Part shown: positions 26,613-35,994 of the stretch, in pieces
How positions within the stretch are numbered: position 1 is the first letter of the stretch
Layout of the letters: each line of letters starts with the position of its first letter
Assembly: GCF_013114545.1 (NCBI RefSeq)
Contig: NZ_VTXI01000010.1
Coordinates: forward strand, 62,001 to 126,000
Reading direction: 5' to 3'
DNA length: 64,000 nucleotides
Source of the DNA: Vibrio sp. RE86
GTDB lineage: Bacteria; Pseudomonadota; Gammaproteobacteria; Enterobacterales; Vibrionaceae
Made by a program: the position numbers and the translations under genes
The notes under the pieces: model-generated
Told to the model about the DNA's origin: nothing
Seen by the model: only the letters and a program-made list of their open reading frames with translations
Databases searched by the model: none

Positions 26613-27197
26613 TTAGATCATTGGCAGGGTAGAACCAACAAGTAAGACTGCCATCGTGACATTGAATACTCGGACACGTACGGCATTGGTGAGCCAACGT
26701 TGTAACTCTCGACCAGCTAAGATCCAGAAACTGCCTGACGGATAGTTAACCACTAAAAAGATGGCAGAGATAATCAATAATTCAAACCATCCTCCACCAT
26801 TGCTGTATAAGGTGACAGAGCTTAATGCCATTGACCAACCTTTTGGGTTGACCCATTGAAAGCTGGCGGCTCCTAAGAATGTCATCGGTTTAAAATCTTC
26901 CACATCTTTTGCTCGGCCACTCATCGCAATTTTAATCGCCAGATAAGCTAAATACGCCAAGCTCAGATATTTTAAAACACTATGAGTGGCGGGGTAGGTT
27001 TGAAACACGGATGACAACCCAAGACCAACCAGCAGCACCATAAATGCAAAGCCAAATGCAATACCGCTCATGTGAGGAAGAGTACGGGCAAAGCCGACAT
27101 TTGCACCAGAGGTCATGAGCATTAGGTTGTTCGGGCCGGGCGTAAAGGTAGAGACTGCGGCAAAAAGTACTAACGCGCTGAGTTGTTCAAATTCCAT
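26613..27197 (-). CDS. LysE/RhtB-family amino-acid exporter
   Basis: A protein of about 194 residues with six predicted membrane segments. The family signature STFTPGPNNLMLMTSGANVGF is at residues 15-35, and NPKGWSMALSSV near residue 115 is also typical. It exports amino acids or related compounds across the inner membrane. Two starts are possible, ATG 27197 and ATG 27209, neither with a strong ribosome-binding site; 27197 fits the usual family N-terminus (MEFEQLSALVLFA). It is divergent from an Lrp-type regulator 145 bases away, the normal layout for regulated exporters of this family. Confidence 0.92.
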   Translation of the reverse strand: MEFEQLSALVLFAAVSTFTPGPNNLMLMTSGANVGFARTLPHMSGIAFGFAFMVLLVGLGLSSVFQTYPATHSVLKYLSLAYLAYLAIKIAMSGRAKDVEDFKPMTFLGAASFQWVNPKGWSMALSSVTLYSNGGGWFELLIISAIFLVVNYPSGSFWILAGRELQRWLTNAVRVRVFNVTMAVLLVGSTLPMI

Positions 27198-27342
27198 AAT
27201 CAAGTCCATAAATCAGAGTGAACGCAACAATATTGCGTAGAGAATACATTTTTGACCGGTCACGACTATAGTAGGTGGATTACTGAGCAATTATGTGCTT
27301 TTATTCGTCAGATAAGACAACGCAACGCAATAAAGGGATTAT

Positions 27343-27783
27343 ATGGATAGGTTTGACGAAAGGATCTTGCAGGAGCTTAAACTAGACGGAAGAATCTCCA
27401 ATGTAGAGCTGTCTGAAAGGATAGGACTGTCGGCCTCTGCGACCTTACGACGGGTTCAAGAGCTTGAAAAACAAGGTGTGATTAAAGGCTATCGAGTGAT
27501 CACAGATAATACTCAACTAGGGGTTGGTTTTATCGCTTATGTCTCAATTGGATTGGCCAGTCACCGAAAACAGTCACAACAAGAGTTTGAAGACCATGTT
27601 CGCTTTGTAGATGAAGTAGTCGAATGTCATAACATTACAGGAGCAAATGAGTATTTGTTGAGGGTCGAAACAAAAGACCTACCAAGCTACAAGAAGTTTC
27701 ACGCCGATGTATTGGGTGAGTGTGAGCATGTTCAGTCTATTACAACCATGGTGGTGATGGATTCACCCAAGGATGAACGCTAG
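27343..27783 (+). CDS. Lrp/AsnC-family transcriptional regulator
   Basis: A 146-residue regulator with the N-terminal helix-turn-helix (FDERILQELKLDGRISNVELSERIGLSASATLRRVQELEKQGVIKGY) and a C-terminal RAM ligand-binding domain (HNITGANEYLLRVETKDLPSYKKF). AAGGGA precedes ATG 27343. Being divergent from the LysE-type exporter, it probably activates or represses it in response to an amino acid; this is inferred from the layout. Confidence 0.94.
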   Translation: MDRFDERILQELKLDGRISNVELSERIGLSASATLRRVQELEKQGVIKGYRVITDNTQLGVGFIAYVSIGLASHRKQSQQEFEDHVRFVDEVVECHNITGANEYLLRVETKDLPSYKKFHADVLGECEHVQSITTMVVMDSPKDER

Positions 27784-27992
27784 CTTTCATAACTATCGCC
27801 TTTACAGTAAGTATGTGTCAGTTGTATTAATACTAACTCAAACAAATACAATAGCTTACTGTAATATTATATAAATATAATCGCCACTTAATCGTAATGG
27901 ATTAGCAATTAAACCTTCATCTCAGACCTCTAATTTATCTCGCAACACATAGTTCGAGCATAGAAGCTCATTATAAATGCAAGGTAAATAAG

Positions 27993-28970
27993 ATGAAAAA
28001 AGCAGTGGTAGCGTCTGCAGTATTTGCAGCACTAGTATCAGGTTCTTCACTAGCAGCGACAGTTTACAAATCAGATGGCACAGAGTTGAAAGTGGGTGGT
28101 CGCGTAGAGTTCCGCGGTGACTTCATCGGTACTTCAAAAGGTGCTGAAATTGAAGGCACGATGGATGACAGCACTCGTGCTCGTTTCAACCTTAAGGGTA
28201 AATCAGAAATTACCGATGGCATGTCTGCATTCGGTGTTTACGAAGGTGAGCAAGACACAGGCGGCGACACTGGTTTTGAAAACCGTTACATGTACGCGGG
28301 TCTAGACTTTGATGGCCATGCGATCTCTGTGGGCCGTCAAGATATGGCTTCAGTTATCGTCTCTGACATGACCGATATTACAGAGTTCTCAGGCATCCAG
28401 CAGACGATTGACTCTGCAAGTGACAAAGAAGACAGCGTTATTGCTTACCGTGGCGGCTTTGACTCAATCCAGCTTGAAGCGACTTATCAAGCGAAATCAG
28501 CAAAAGATTCAGATGGCTACAGCCTAGCGGGTATGTACTCAGCGCCATTTGGTCTAGATGTTGGTCTTGCATTCTCTGGCGCAGACAGCGGTGACCTTTC
28601 TGATTCACAAGTTCTATTCGGCCTAGGCTTTTCGCTAGATAGCCTATACCTTGCAGGTACATACTCTCAAGGTGACAATGAAATCGATGAAGGTAAAGGT
28701 AGCGAGTTTACGGCTTATGAACTCGTTGCGGAATACAAGTTCACTAAACAATTCTCAGCGGCTGCACTGTACACATACCAAGAGAATGAACTGTCTGGCA
28801 CAAAAGCTGATGCAGCCGACGGTATTGAGCTTGTGGGTTACTACAAATTCAACAGCAACTTCCGTACTTACGTTTCTTACTACATGAATGGCCTTGATGA
28901 AGTGAAAGTCGCTGATTTAGTGACTCAGGGTGAAGATACGCTACGTCTAGGTGCGCGCTACGATTTTTAA
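27993..28970 (+). CDS. Outer-membrane porin, OmpU/OmpT-type
   Basis: A 325-residue porin with a signal peptide cut after SSLA (about residue 22), a first strand opening TVYKSDGTELKVGGRVEFRGDF, alternating hydrophobic strands through the protein, and the C-terminal beta-signal ending in aromatic Phe (DTLRLGARYDF) needed for BAM-mediated insertion. It is shorter than E. coli OmpF and matches the 16-strand Vibrio porin size. It carries small polar solutes across the outer membrane. Codon use is strongly biased toward preferred codons, as expected for a highly expressed gene. It has its own terminator. Confidence 0.92.
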   Translation: MKKAVVASAVFAALVSGSSLAATVYKSDGTELKVGGRVEFRGDFIGTSKGAEIEGTMDDSTRARFNLKGKSEITDGMSAFGVYEGEQDTGGDTGFENRYMYAGLDFDGHAISVGRQDMASVIVSDMTDITEFSGIQQTIDSASDKEDSVIAYRGGFDSIQLEATYQAKSAKDSDGYSLAGMYSAPFGLDVGLAFSGADSGDLSDSQVLFGLGFSLDSLYLAGTYSQGDNEIDEGKGSEFTAYELVAEYKFTKQFSAAALYTYQENELSGTKADAADGIELVGYYKFNSNFRTYVSYYMNGLDEVKVADLVTQGEDTLRLGARYDF

Positions 28971-29046
28971 TCGAACTGCCTGATTTCAGCCTGAATACTG
29001 ATTTAAATAGGTATTAATCTTAGGTTGAGAAAGTTCTGTCCCAATT

Positions 29047-29072
29047 GGCCAAGCATTGCTTGGCCTTTTTTT
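29047..29072 (+). terminator. Rho-independent terminator of the porin gene
   Basis: GGCCAAGC pairs perfectly with GCTTGGCC (8 bp, ATT loop) and is followed by seven T. Confidence 0.92.
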
Positions 29073-29234
29073 GTTTTGAGTCAAAAAGTCAGAATGATAA
29101 ATTTATAAAATGGTTGCATATAGTTGTTGTCACAATTTTAAAAGCAAACGGTTAACAACTGTAAATCTATAAATGGCAAAGGTTCGCTTAGCAATCAATG
29201 ACATAACTGTGCTAAACTCCGTCCCTTTTATATC

Positions 29235-29250
29235 TTGGGAATATTCCCAA
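29235..29250. promoter_or_regulatory. 16-bp perfect palindrome upstream of the chemotaxis receptor
   Basis: TTGGGAATATTCCCAA is a gapless 16-base palindrome 38 bases before the receptor start codon. It may be an operator for an unidentified dimeric regulator. Confidence 0.4.
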
Positions 29251-29288
29251 CATCAAGGATGAATTCACCGACTTGATCGAGAAAAATA

Positions 29289-30917
29289 ATGCAATTATCC
29301 CTTAAAAACTTGTCTATTCGAACGCAGGTACTACTGCCTGTTCTTTTTACCACTTTTGCGCTGTTTATTGCTTTATGGGTAACCAAAAACAATTTAGAAG
29401 CAGAACAAAAGATCATCGACTCAAATACAGATTCCCTCTTATTCTACAAAGATAAACTGGCTGACATTGATGATCAGGTTTATCCACTTCGAATCAGTGC
29501 GGTATATGCGATTTACGATTCATCGCGCCGCAATGCGTTCTTAGGGGAATTAAAAACGGGTCTTAATCAGATCCAAAACGACCTCGACGAAATGGCGCAG
29601 CGTAATACATTTCGCGATGACGTGAATGGTGTTCGCCGAGCGATTGAAAACTACATTCAATACTCGAATCGCGCCGTTGAGCTATTCTCTCGTCGTGATC
29701 AAGGCACAGTAAGTGAAAGTGAATACAACCGCTTTATTGCTGAGTATCGCACTTCTGGCAACGATATGATTGCTAGTATTAACGCGTTATCTGCCAAGGT
29801 GAACAAGTTTGCTTCAGCAGCAATGGAGCAGAGCGCTGAACAAAATGCCAAGGTGCAAAGCTTAGCGATGTGGCTAGTGCTGTCTGTTTTAGCGATTTCT
29901 CTTACTGTTGCTTGGATACTGTCCGGCATGATCGTGACACCTATCAAGAACCTTCAAGAAGTGATGCGTAAACTCGCTGGAGGTGATTTGTCTGTGCGCG
30001 CAACAGTAGAAGGTGATAACGAAGTCTCGCATCTAGGTGAAGACGTTAACCAAACGGCAGAGCAGTTACACACAACGGTTGAACAGCTAACTCGCATTAG
30101 TGAAGAAGTCGCATCTGCATCGACCGAGCTTGCTGCGGTAATGACTCAAGCCCAAGCGAACGCTCAGCAAGAGCTTGCAGAGATTGAGCAAGTTGCGTCG
30201 GCGGTGAATGAGCTTTCAAGCACAGCAGACAATGTAAGTGATAATGCACAGCTTGCCGACTCTACTGCACGTGAAGCGGATCAATTGGCTCAATCTGGTT
30301 TGAACATCTTTGCTGAGAGCAATCAAGCGAGTGAGCAAATGGGCACTGCATTGAATGAAGCAGCACAGGTTGTTCAAAACTTGAAAGAGCAGTCTGAGCA
30401 GATCAACGATGTGATCGAAGTGATTCGTGGTGTTTCTGAACAAACTAACCTTCTTGCATTGAATGCAGCGATTGAAGCTGCGCGAGCGGGTGAGTCAGGT
30501 CGCGGCTTTGCGGTAGTTGCCGATGAAGTACGTATGCTTGCAGCGCGAACGCAAGAGTCTACAGGCGAGATTCAAACCATCATTGAAGAGCTACAAAAGC
30601 AGTCTGGTCTTGCGAATGACAGCATGCAGCTGAGCTTAGAGATGCTGACTAAGAACAACGACCTCACGCTACAAGCAAATGGTGCGCTTCAGGGCATTAC
30701 GGAGTCAGTGACCAATATCAATGACGCGAATACCCAAGTTGCTACGGCAGCAGAGCAGCAGTCTCAGGTAACACAAGACATTAATCGCAACGTGGTGAAC
30801 ATGTCTGAGCTTGTAAACCAAAACGTATCTGGTATCTGTCAGAGCGCAAGTGCAAGTAATGAACTGTCATCATTAGCTGAAAAGCAAAAGGCACAGTTAT
30901 CATTCTTTAAGCTGTAA
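29289..30917 (+). CDS. Methyl-accepting chemotaxis protein
   Basis: A 542-residue receptor. Membrane segments at about residues 14-33 and 197-216 flank a helical periplasmic sensor of about 160 residues (four-helix-bundle type). A HAMP domain ([21 protein letters not shown]) leads to the long cytoplasmic signalling hairpin whose tip [29 protein letters not shown] is fully conserved. No C-terminal NWETF-like adaptation-enzyme tether is present (it ends KAQLSFFKL). It controls CheA activity and flagellar rotation; the ligand is unknown. Confidence 0.95.
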   Translation: MQLSLKNLSIRTQVLLPVLFTTFALFIALWVTKNNLEAEQKIIDSNTDSLLFYKDKLADIDDQVYPLRISAVYAIYDSSRRNAFLGELKTGLNQIQNDLDEMAQRNTFRDDVNGVRRAIENYIQYSNRAVELFSRRDQGTVSESEYNRFIAEYRTSGNDMIASINALSAKVNKFASAAMEQSAEQNAKVQSLAMWLVLSVLAISLTVAWILSGMIVTPIKNLQEVMRKLAGGDLSVRATVEGDNEVSHLGEDVNQTAEQLHTTVEQLTRISEEVASASTELAAVMTQAQANAQQELAEIEQVASAVNELSSTADNVSDNAQLADSTAREADQLAQSGLNIFAESNQASEQMGTALNEAAQVVQNLKEQSEQINDVIEVIRGVSEQTNLLALNAAIEAARAGESGRGFAVVADEVRMLAARTQESTGEIQTIIEELQKQSGLANDSMQLSLEMLTKNNDLTLQANGALQGITESVTNINDANTQVATAAEQQSQVTQDINRNVVNMSELVNQNVSGICQSASASNELSSLAEKQKAQLSFFKL

Positions 30918-30938
30918 TAATCTAGCTAAATACAGTTA

Positions 30939-30973
30939 AAAGGCAGAAAACGTTCGCGTCTTCTGCCTTTTTC
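30939..30973 (+). terminator. Rho-independent terminator of the chemotaxis receptor gene
   Basis: AAAGGCAGAA pairs with TTCTGCCTTT (10 bp, 12-base loop) followed by TTTC. Confidence 0.85.
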
Positions 30974-31132
30974 ACATCTGAAGGAAAAATATTGATTTAT
31001 TTGTCTATTTTTGACTGTTTTAAGACAAAATTGGTAAGCACAAATTAGCGATTATGTGGTTTGAATGGCCAGAAGGTAGACAAATGGAGATAAATCGTTG
31101 GTGAAATTATTACCAGTAGGATGAAAAGGATT

Positions 31133-31149
31133 GCGCAAACGTTTTGCGT
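31133..31149. promoter_or_regulatory. PurR-like operator upstream of guaC
   Basis: GCGCAAACGTTTTGCGT contains the core CGCAAACGTTTT of the PurR operator. It lies about 120 bases before the predicted guaC promoter. Between 30974 and 31264 I see no other gene or motif. Confidence 0.5.
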
Positions 31150-31264
31150 AATGTTCTCTAAGTGATTGTTTTTAAGGGGTGTTGGGTGTTTTTCTGATGC
31201 GGGAGAGTTACTTAGGTATGCAACTTAACCAAACTGTATCACAAAAAAAATTGAATTATCAGTC

Positions 31265-31292
31265 TTGCGGGAAATTAATCGCGACCTATAAT
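31265..31292 (+). promoter_or_regulatory. Predicted sigma-70 promoter of guaC
   Basis: TTGCGG (-35) and a perfect TATAAT (-10) are 16 bases apart. The expected transcription start, about 31299-31300, coincides with the first base of the terminator hairpin that follows. Confidence 0.65.
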
Positions 31293-31299
31293 GCTGAAA

Positions 31300-31331
31300 A
31301 CCGGAGCGTCTGCCAACGCTCCGGTTTTTTT
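31300..31331 (+). terminator. Intrinsic terminator at the start of the guaC leader
   Basis: ACCGGAGCGT and ACGCTCCGGT form a perfect 10-bp stem with a CTGCCA loop, followed by seven T. It lies upstream of guaC and right at the predicted transcription start, so it would act as an attenuator of guaC or make a very short RNA. Confidence 0.75.
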
Positions 31332-31345
31332 GTGTCCGAAACTCA

Positions 31346-31368
31346 GTAAAGCGTCTGCCAACGTTTAC
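31346..31368 (+). promoter_or_regulatory. Second stem-loop of the guaC leader
   Basis: GTAAA-(G)-CGT pairs with ACG-TTTAC around the same CTGCCA loop seen in the terminator upstream. The 14 bases AGCGTCTGCCAACG occur in both (31305-31318 and 31350-31363). Confidence 0.65.
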
Positions 31369-31411
31369 CGAAAACGCACGACACGTAAATTTGATTACAG
31401 GAAAATTTATC

Positions 31412-32458
31412 ATGCGTATCGAACAAGAACTTAAGTTAGGCTTTAAAGATGTACTATTCCGCCCGAAGCGTTCTACTCTTAAAAGTCGTTCTCAAGTTGA
31501 ATTAACCCGCGAGTTTACATTCAAGCACAGCGGTCGTCAATGGTCTGGCACTCCTGTAATTGCAGCGAACATGGATTCGGTTGCAAGCTTTGAAATGGCG
31601 GCGGCTCTAGCAGAGCACAATGTAATGACAGCAGTACACAAGCACTACACAGTAGAGCAGTGGGCTGACTTCGTTAAAAACGCAGACAAGAACACACTTA
31701 ACAACGTTTTCGTATCAACAGGTACTTCTGACGCTGAGTTTGAAAAAACGAAGCAAATCATGGCGCTATCTGAAGAGCTTATCTTCATCTGTATTGATAT
31801 CGCGAACGGCTACTCTGAGCATCTAGTAGAGTACGTTGAAAAAGTGCGCGCAGAGTTCCCGAACAAAGTTATCTCTGCGGGTAACGTTGTAACAGGTGAC
31901 ATGTGTGAAGAGCTAATCCTAGCAGGTGCGGACATCGTTAAAGTGGGTATCGGCCCAGGTTCAGTATGTACGACTCGTGTTAAGACAGGTGTTGGTTACC
32001 CACAACTTTCTGCAATCATCGAGTGTGGTGACGCAGCGCACGGCCTTGGTGGCATGATCATCGGTGACGGTGGCTGTTCATGTGCGGGTGACGTTGCTAA
32101 AGCATTCGGCGGCGGCGCAGACTTCGTAATGCTAGGCGGTATGCTAGCAGGTCACGAAGAGTCAGGCGGCGAAGTGATCGAGAAAGACGGCGAGCAATTC
32201 ATGAAGTTTTATGGAATGTCTTCTCAGTCTGCAATGGACAAGCACTCCGGTGGTGTTGCTAAGTACCGCGCTGCTGAAGGTAAAACCGTACTTCTACCAT
32301 TCCGTGGCTCTGTTCACGGCACTATCTCTGACATCCTTGGTGGTGTACGTTCAACTTGTACATACGTAGGCGCAGCAAAGCTTAAAGAGCTGACTAAGCG
32401 TACTACTTTCATCCGTGTACAAGAGCAAGAGAACATCATCTTCGGTAAAGAGAAGTAA
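31412..32458 (+). CDS. guaC: GMP reductase
   Basis: A 348-residue enzyme that reduces GMP to IMP with NADPH, returning guanine nucleotides to the purine branch point in the cytoplasm. It opens [27 protein letters not shown] as in E. coli GuaC, has the active-site Cys in [13 protein letters not shown] near residue 186, the phosphate site [17 protein letters not shown] and the flap [17 protein letters not shown]. It lacks the CBS domains of IMP dehydrogenase, which separates the two. ATG 31412 with AGGA upstream is the start. Control by PurR and by the leader stem-loops is inferred. Confidence 0.96.
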   Translation: MRIEQELKLGFKDVLFRPKRSTLKSRSQVELTREFTFKHSGRQWSGTPVIAANMDSVASFEMAAALAEHNVMTAVHKHYTVEQWADFVKNADKNTLNNVFVSTGTSDAEFEKTKQIMALSEELIFICIDIANGYSEHLVEYVEKVRAEFPNKVISAGNVVTGDMCEELILAGADIVKVGIGPGSVCTTRVKTGVGYPQLSAIIECGDAAHGLGGMIIGDGGCSCAGDVAKAFGGGADFVMLGGMLAGHEESGGEVIEKDGEQFMKFYGMSSQSAMDKHSGGVAKYRAAEGKTVLLPFRGSVHGTISDILGGVRSTCTYVGAAKLKELTKRTTFIRVQEQENIIFGKEK

Positions 32459-32486
32459 TCCAATACTTCGGAAATTACGAATAATT

Positions 32487-32514
32487 AAGAGCCGCATTTA
32501 GCGGCTCTTTTTTT
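32487..32514 (+). terminator. Rho-independent terminator of guaC
   Basis: AAGAGCCGC pairs perfectly with GCGGCTCTT (9 bp, 5-base loop) followed by five further T. Confidence 0.92.
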
Positions 32515-32661
32515 GTCTAAAATTTCTTCCATTTTTCGTATCACCACACAAAAACTCTGGAATTTCGGCTGGGTGTGTTGACCTGACTAATTTTGATGCT
32601 AGAAATAAATACTAAGCCACTTGGTGCATATTTGTTTTTGTTTGATATCAAAGGAGTTGAA

Positions 32662-33177
32662 ATGAAACATCCAAAGTACGACCTTGTTAGCCGCTCACTT
32701 CATTGGATCATGGCTACGGTTATCATCTACGCCACCGTTGCAGGTTATGTGATGCACTTGGTTATGGACCGACCCGAAATATTTTCATTTCTATCGATAC
32801 TTAACATGTCACTTGCAACGGTAGTGACACCGTTACTTATACTCAGGTACGTTTGGAGCCACTTTCGTCATTCCCCTGAAATGCCCTCTAGTATCCCAAA
32901 AACACAAAAGGGCGTAGCAAAGCTCGTGCATTCACTTATCTATTTGTTGATGTTTTTGGTGTTCAGTACCGGTTACTTAATGCTTAAAGAGCCTTACTCG
33001 TTTTTTTGGCTGGTTACGATAGAAAACTTGGTGAAGCACCCGGAAATCAACGACTTCTTTTTTATTCTTCACCGTGTAAGTTGTGCGCTTTTAGGTCTTT
33101 TGGTCGTCGTTCATATTACAGCGGCTCTAAAACACCATTTTGTGTCTAAAAACTATGTGTTACGGATGATGGTGTAG
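32662..33177 (+). CDS. Cytochrome b561-family membrane protein
   Basis: A 171-residue four-helix membrane protein of the bacterial cytochrome b561 (YodB/YceJ) family. Haem-ligand candidates are the His of SRSLHWIMATV near residue 14, the His of KLVHSLIYLLMF, and the later His of FILHRVSCALLGLLVVVHITAALKHHF. It moves electrons from the quinone pool or accepts them from superoxide, as in CybB. I set the start at ATG 32662, preceded by AAAGGAG at ideal spacing; an upstream ATG at 32593 has none. It is a single gene. Confidence 0.9.
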   Translation: MKHPKYDLVSRSLHWIMATVIIYATVAGYVMHLVMDRPEIFSFLSILNMSLATVVTPLLILRYVWSHFRHSPEMPSSIPKTQKGVAKLVHSLIYLLMFLVFSTGYLMLKEPYSFFWLVTIENLVKHPEINDFFFILHRVSCALLGLLVVVHITAALKHHFVSKNYVLRMMV

Positions 33178-33317
33178 GTCTGTTGCATGCACTCAGGCAA
33201 ATGTGTGCTGTTTTTAGCTTGTGACAGGAAATCGGGCTTAAAAAGGGGCGAGTAGGAGAGAAATACATAGAGCCTAAATAAGCTCTATGTATTGAAGTGA
33301 CTCAATAGCGAGTGCTA

Positions 33318-33560
33318 TTACTTGTAGAACGCTTCTACTTCACCTTTAAGTTTGATCAGCATTGGCTGACCCCAACGGTCTTTTGCTTTTGGTGAAGGGA
33401 TTTTTACCCAACCTTCGCTGATGCAGTACTCTTCAACATCAGTACGCTCTTTACCGTTTAGGCGAATACCAATAGGGTGCTCGAAACACTCAGCCACGTA
33501 ATGTGGGCTACGTGGGTTGCCTGCTAGGTGATCGGGTAAAGCTGGTTTGTTATCGCTCAT
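33318..33560 (-). CDS. DUF3297-family protein
   Basis: An 80-residue cytoplasmic protein of a small conserved family of unknown function (DUF3297). Recognisable features are LPDHLAGNPRSPHYV, EHPIGIRLNGKERTDVEEYCISEGWV and AKDRWGQPMLIKLKGEVEAFY. The family is widespread in gamma-proteobacteria and plant-associated bacteria with no assigned role. It is a single gene between a cytochrome and a divergent AraC regulator. AGGTTAGA lies upstream of ATG 33560 as a loose ribosome-binding site. Confidence 0.9.
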   Translation of the reverse strand: MSDNKPALPDHLAGNPRSPHYVAECFEHPIGIRLNGKERTDVEEYCISEGWVKIPSPKAKDRWGQPMLIKLKGEVEAFYK

Positions 33561-33751
33561 AGTTCTAACCTGAAATAGATATTGAGCTGCGCATTTTAGA
33601 CAATGTGCTCAGTGTGCTCAACTACTGATTTATTGTAACGGATTTATTGTGTTTTAACGCTAAATTCAAGTTTGGACGATTAGAACGGTTTTAACTTAAT
33701 GGCTAAGATTAGAGTCTGAAAATCAACAAGACACCAATTGTCAGGGATCTG

Positions 33752-34759
33752 ATGCCAAACAACGATAATTTCATCAAGCTTGTTAAAAAAGAAGACGTGG
33801 CACTCTTTTTACAGTTATTCAAAGATGTCGACGATAACATCTATAGTTTGCTGCGTTCAGCGAATATCCCCAACGATATCAATAACGATGTCGAAACCTA
33901 TCAATACCTACCAGAAACAACACTGAAGAATATTCTTCAAATGTTGGGAGATAGCAACACGAAAGAAGAGTATGCGCTGAATGTCTGGAGTTTTTGCAAG
34001 CAGGTCTATATTCCGACTTATGTCCAGAGCCTGACTAAAGGAACAACGCTCAAAGCTGCACTTGATGAGTTTTCAGAGCAGCTGCAACACAAGTCTAGCG
34101 GAGCCAAAGTCTACACCAAGTATTCTGGCGGGAAGTGGTGGTTAGTCAGAGAAAAGGCATACAGCGATGATAATTGGTTTCTCTATGCTGAGATTTTTTC
34201 GGTTATCTTTATTAATGAGCTGCTATCAGCGTTGACTCTGGGGAGTTGGAAGCCAAAAGAGGTCGGCGTGCAGAGCCATGACTTGCAAGACTTTTTAAAC
34301 TTGCCTCAGTTAGGCAGCGCGCAATTTTATACCGAGCGGCCAGTGACGGCGTTCTCAATCCCAGAAGCGCTGATGTTCACGCCTGTTGAAGCGATAAGCG
34401 CACATTCCATTCAAGACCAAACGATTTATTCTCCTTTGCCAACAAGCTTTTTATCTAGCTTTCAACTCGCTATAGAGCCTTATCTTTCAATGGGACGCTT
34501 ACCGATTAAATTGGCGTCAGAAATCTTAAATATTAATACCCGAACATTGCAAAGAAAGCTTGAGGCTGAGGGAGTGGTTTACCAAAACTTCATCGAAGAT
34601 CTTGTCATGGAGAGAATCAAACAACTTTTGATTAATTCAGAGTTATCTATCACAGAGGTGGCGAGTAAGATGGGGTACTCAGACTCAGCGCACTTTACTC
34701 GCGCGTTTAAGAGAACCATGAAGATGACGCCGAGTCAGTATCGAAAATCTGGCAGATAA
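33752..34759 (+). CDS. AraC-family transcriptional regulator (OruR/GbdR-like architecture)
   Basis: A 335-residue regulator with an N-terminal ligand-binding-like domain of about 220 residues (the arabinose-binding-like AraC_N type seen in OruR and ArgR of pseudomonads) and a C-terminal double helix-turn-helix: RLPIKLASEILNINTRTLQRKLEAEG and LSITEVASKMGYSDSAHFTRAFKRTMKMTPSQYRK. AGGGAT precedes ATG 33752. The ligand is unknown. A second regulator with the same layout lies 1.2 kb downstream on the other strand. Confidence 0.93.
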   Translation: MPNNDNFIKLVKKEDVALFLQLFKDVDDNIYSLLRSANIPNDINNDVETYQYLPETTLKNILQMLGDSNTKEEYALNVWSFCKQVYIPTYVQSLTKGTTLKAALDEFSEQLQHKSSGAKVYTKYSGGKWWLVREKAYSDDNWFLYAEIFSVIFINELLSALTLGSWKPKEVGVQSHDLQDFLNLPQLGSAQFYTERPVTAFSIPEALMFTPVEAISAHSIQDQTIYSPLPTSFLSSFQLAIEPYLSMGRLPIKLASEILNINTRTLQRKLEAEGVVYQNFIEDLVMERIKQLLINSELSITEVASKMGYSDSAHFTRAFKRTMKMTPSQYRKSGR

Positions 34760-34911
34760 TCAGCAAAGACAAAGCAGACAGTGAGCTTGTGCCTATTGGT
34801 TTTTCAGGCTTACAAAGTCATCTATTGCAATTTTGCATGTGGCGTAAAATGGTAAGTTTTATTTCATAAAATCGCTCAATATAGCCGTTCATTCGTTGTT
34901 GAGAGCATGCT

Positions 34912-35967
34912 ATGAATCCCACGTTAAATGAGTATTCCGTTGCATTGTATATCATCCCCCCGTTTATTATGAATGGGGGGCTGAGTCTTTGGTTAATGAC
35001 GGATTCAACTCATATTGTATTTAAGTTATTACTCGTCCTAGCAACGGCGGCTACGCTCTTTTTGGGTGTCCGTATCTACAAGCATGAGATTGCTCAAAAA
35101 CGGGTTCAGCTGTCTGAAGCGATCATTGATGGGGTTGCTGGTCTTGTTGTGGTGAACAAAGACCTGACGATTGAACGTGTGAATCGCCAGTTTACTGCCA
35201 TTACCGCCTACACCGCTCGTCATCTTGAATCAAAGTCCATTATTGACCTTCCTTTCTTGTTCGGCTCGTCAGTTGTCGATGAAGTTACCCAGCATCTTTC
35301 AGAAAACATACGCTGGAAAGGGGAGTTTAGTGGCTTAAACCGGCTAGGTGGTCGTTTTACAGTGACTGTGCATGTAGAAAAAGTGGTCGATATGTTGGGC
35401 CAAGCGAGTAAGTATGTTGTGACGTTCACGGATATCAGTCGAAGAAAAAGCTTAGAAGATAGGCTGAGAAAACTGATTGAGACCGATTCGTTAACCTCAT
35501 GTTGGAATCGTCGACGGTTTGACCGCGACTTGGTGCATTATGCGCAGCTTTCAAAAAGGCACCAACAAGCGAAGGCGTGTCTTGCTATCTTAGATATTGA
35601 CCACTTTAAGCAAATCAATGATCGGTTTGGGCATACTGTCGGTGATGAGAGCTTAAAAGCGGTGGCCCACTTGCTAAAAATGAACGTGCGTGAAACTGAC
35701 CATGTTTATCGTATTGGCGGCGAAGAATTTGCCATTCTGATGCCAGAAACCGATATAGACGATGCATTTGAAGCCATGTATCGATTAAAAGGAGTGATTA
35801 CTCGCGGTACCCAACTTAACGTTACATTAAGCTGTGGGGTGGCGGAAGTTGGTAATGCCGATGAAGCGTTTCGTCAGGCGGACAGTGCGCTGTATGTGGC
35901 CAAAAGGTCAGGGCGTAATCAGGTCTCAAGTGCGCCTAAGTTAGAGGGGACAAACCTCTATTTTTAA
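34912..35967 (+). CDS. Membrane diguanylate cyclase with PAS domain
   Basis: A 351-residue protein. Two membrane segments at about residues 9-27 and 33-52, a PAS domain at about 60-180 (AIIDGVAGLVVVNKDLTIERVNRQFTAITAY), then GGDEF (about 190-345): DSLTSCWNRRRFDRDL, ILDIDHFKQINDRFGHTVGDES, YRIGGEEFAILMPETD near residue 267. It carries both the catalytic GGEEF and, five residues before it, the inhibitory RETD (RxxD), so it should make c-di-GMP and be feedback inhibited. Of the three complete GGDEF proteins here, it is the only one with that site. It is convergent with the second AraC gene with no clear terminator between. Confidence 0.94.
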   Translation: MNPTLNEYSVALYIIPPFIMNGGLSLWLMTDSTHIVFKLLLVLATAATLFLGVRIYKHEIAQKRVQLSEAIIDGVAGLVVVNKDLTIERVNRQFTAITAYTARHLESKSIIDLPFLFGSSVVDEVTQHLSENIRWKGEFSGLNRLGGRFTVTVHVEKVVDMLGQASKYVVTFTDISRRKSLEDRLRKLIETDSLTSCWNRRRFDRDLVHYAQLSKRHQQAKACLAILDIDHFKQINDRFGHTVGDESLKAVAHLLKMNVRETDHVYRIGGEEFAILMPETDIDDAFEAMYRLKGVITRGTQLNVTLSCGVAEVGNADEAFRQADSALYVAKRSGRNQVSSAPKLEGTNLYF

Positions 35968-35994
35968 GCGATGCCTAATGAGCGACGATTGTTG

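Noticed and set aside
29073..29288. c-di-GMP (GEMM) riboswitch before the chemotaxis receptor
   Set aside because: I looked for the conserved GCACAGGGCAAACC and GGACGCAAAGCC parts here and around other likely genes and did not find them.
31293..31391. Known guanine/adenine riboswitch before guaC
   Set aside because: The conserved three-way-junction sequence and kissing loops of the purine riboswitch are absent; the two hairpins share a different core.
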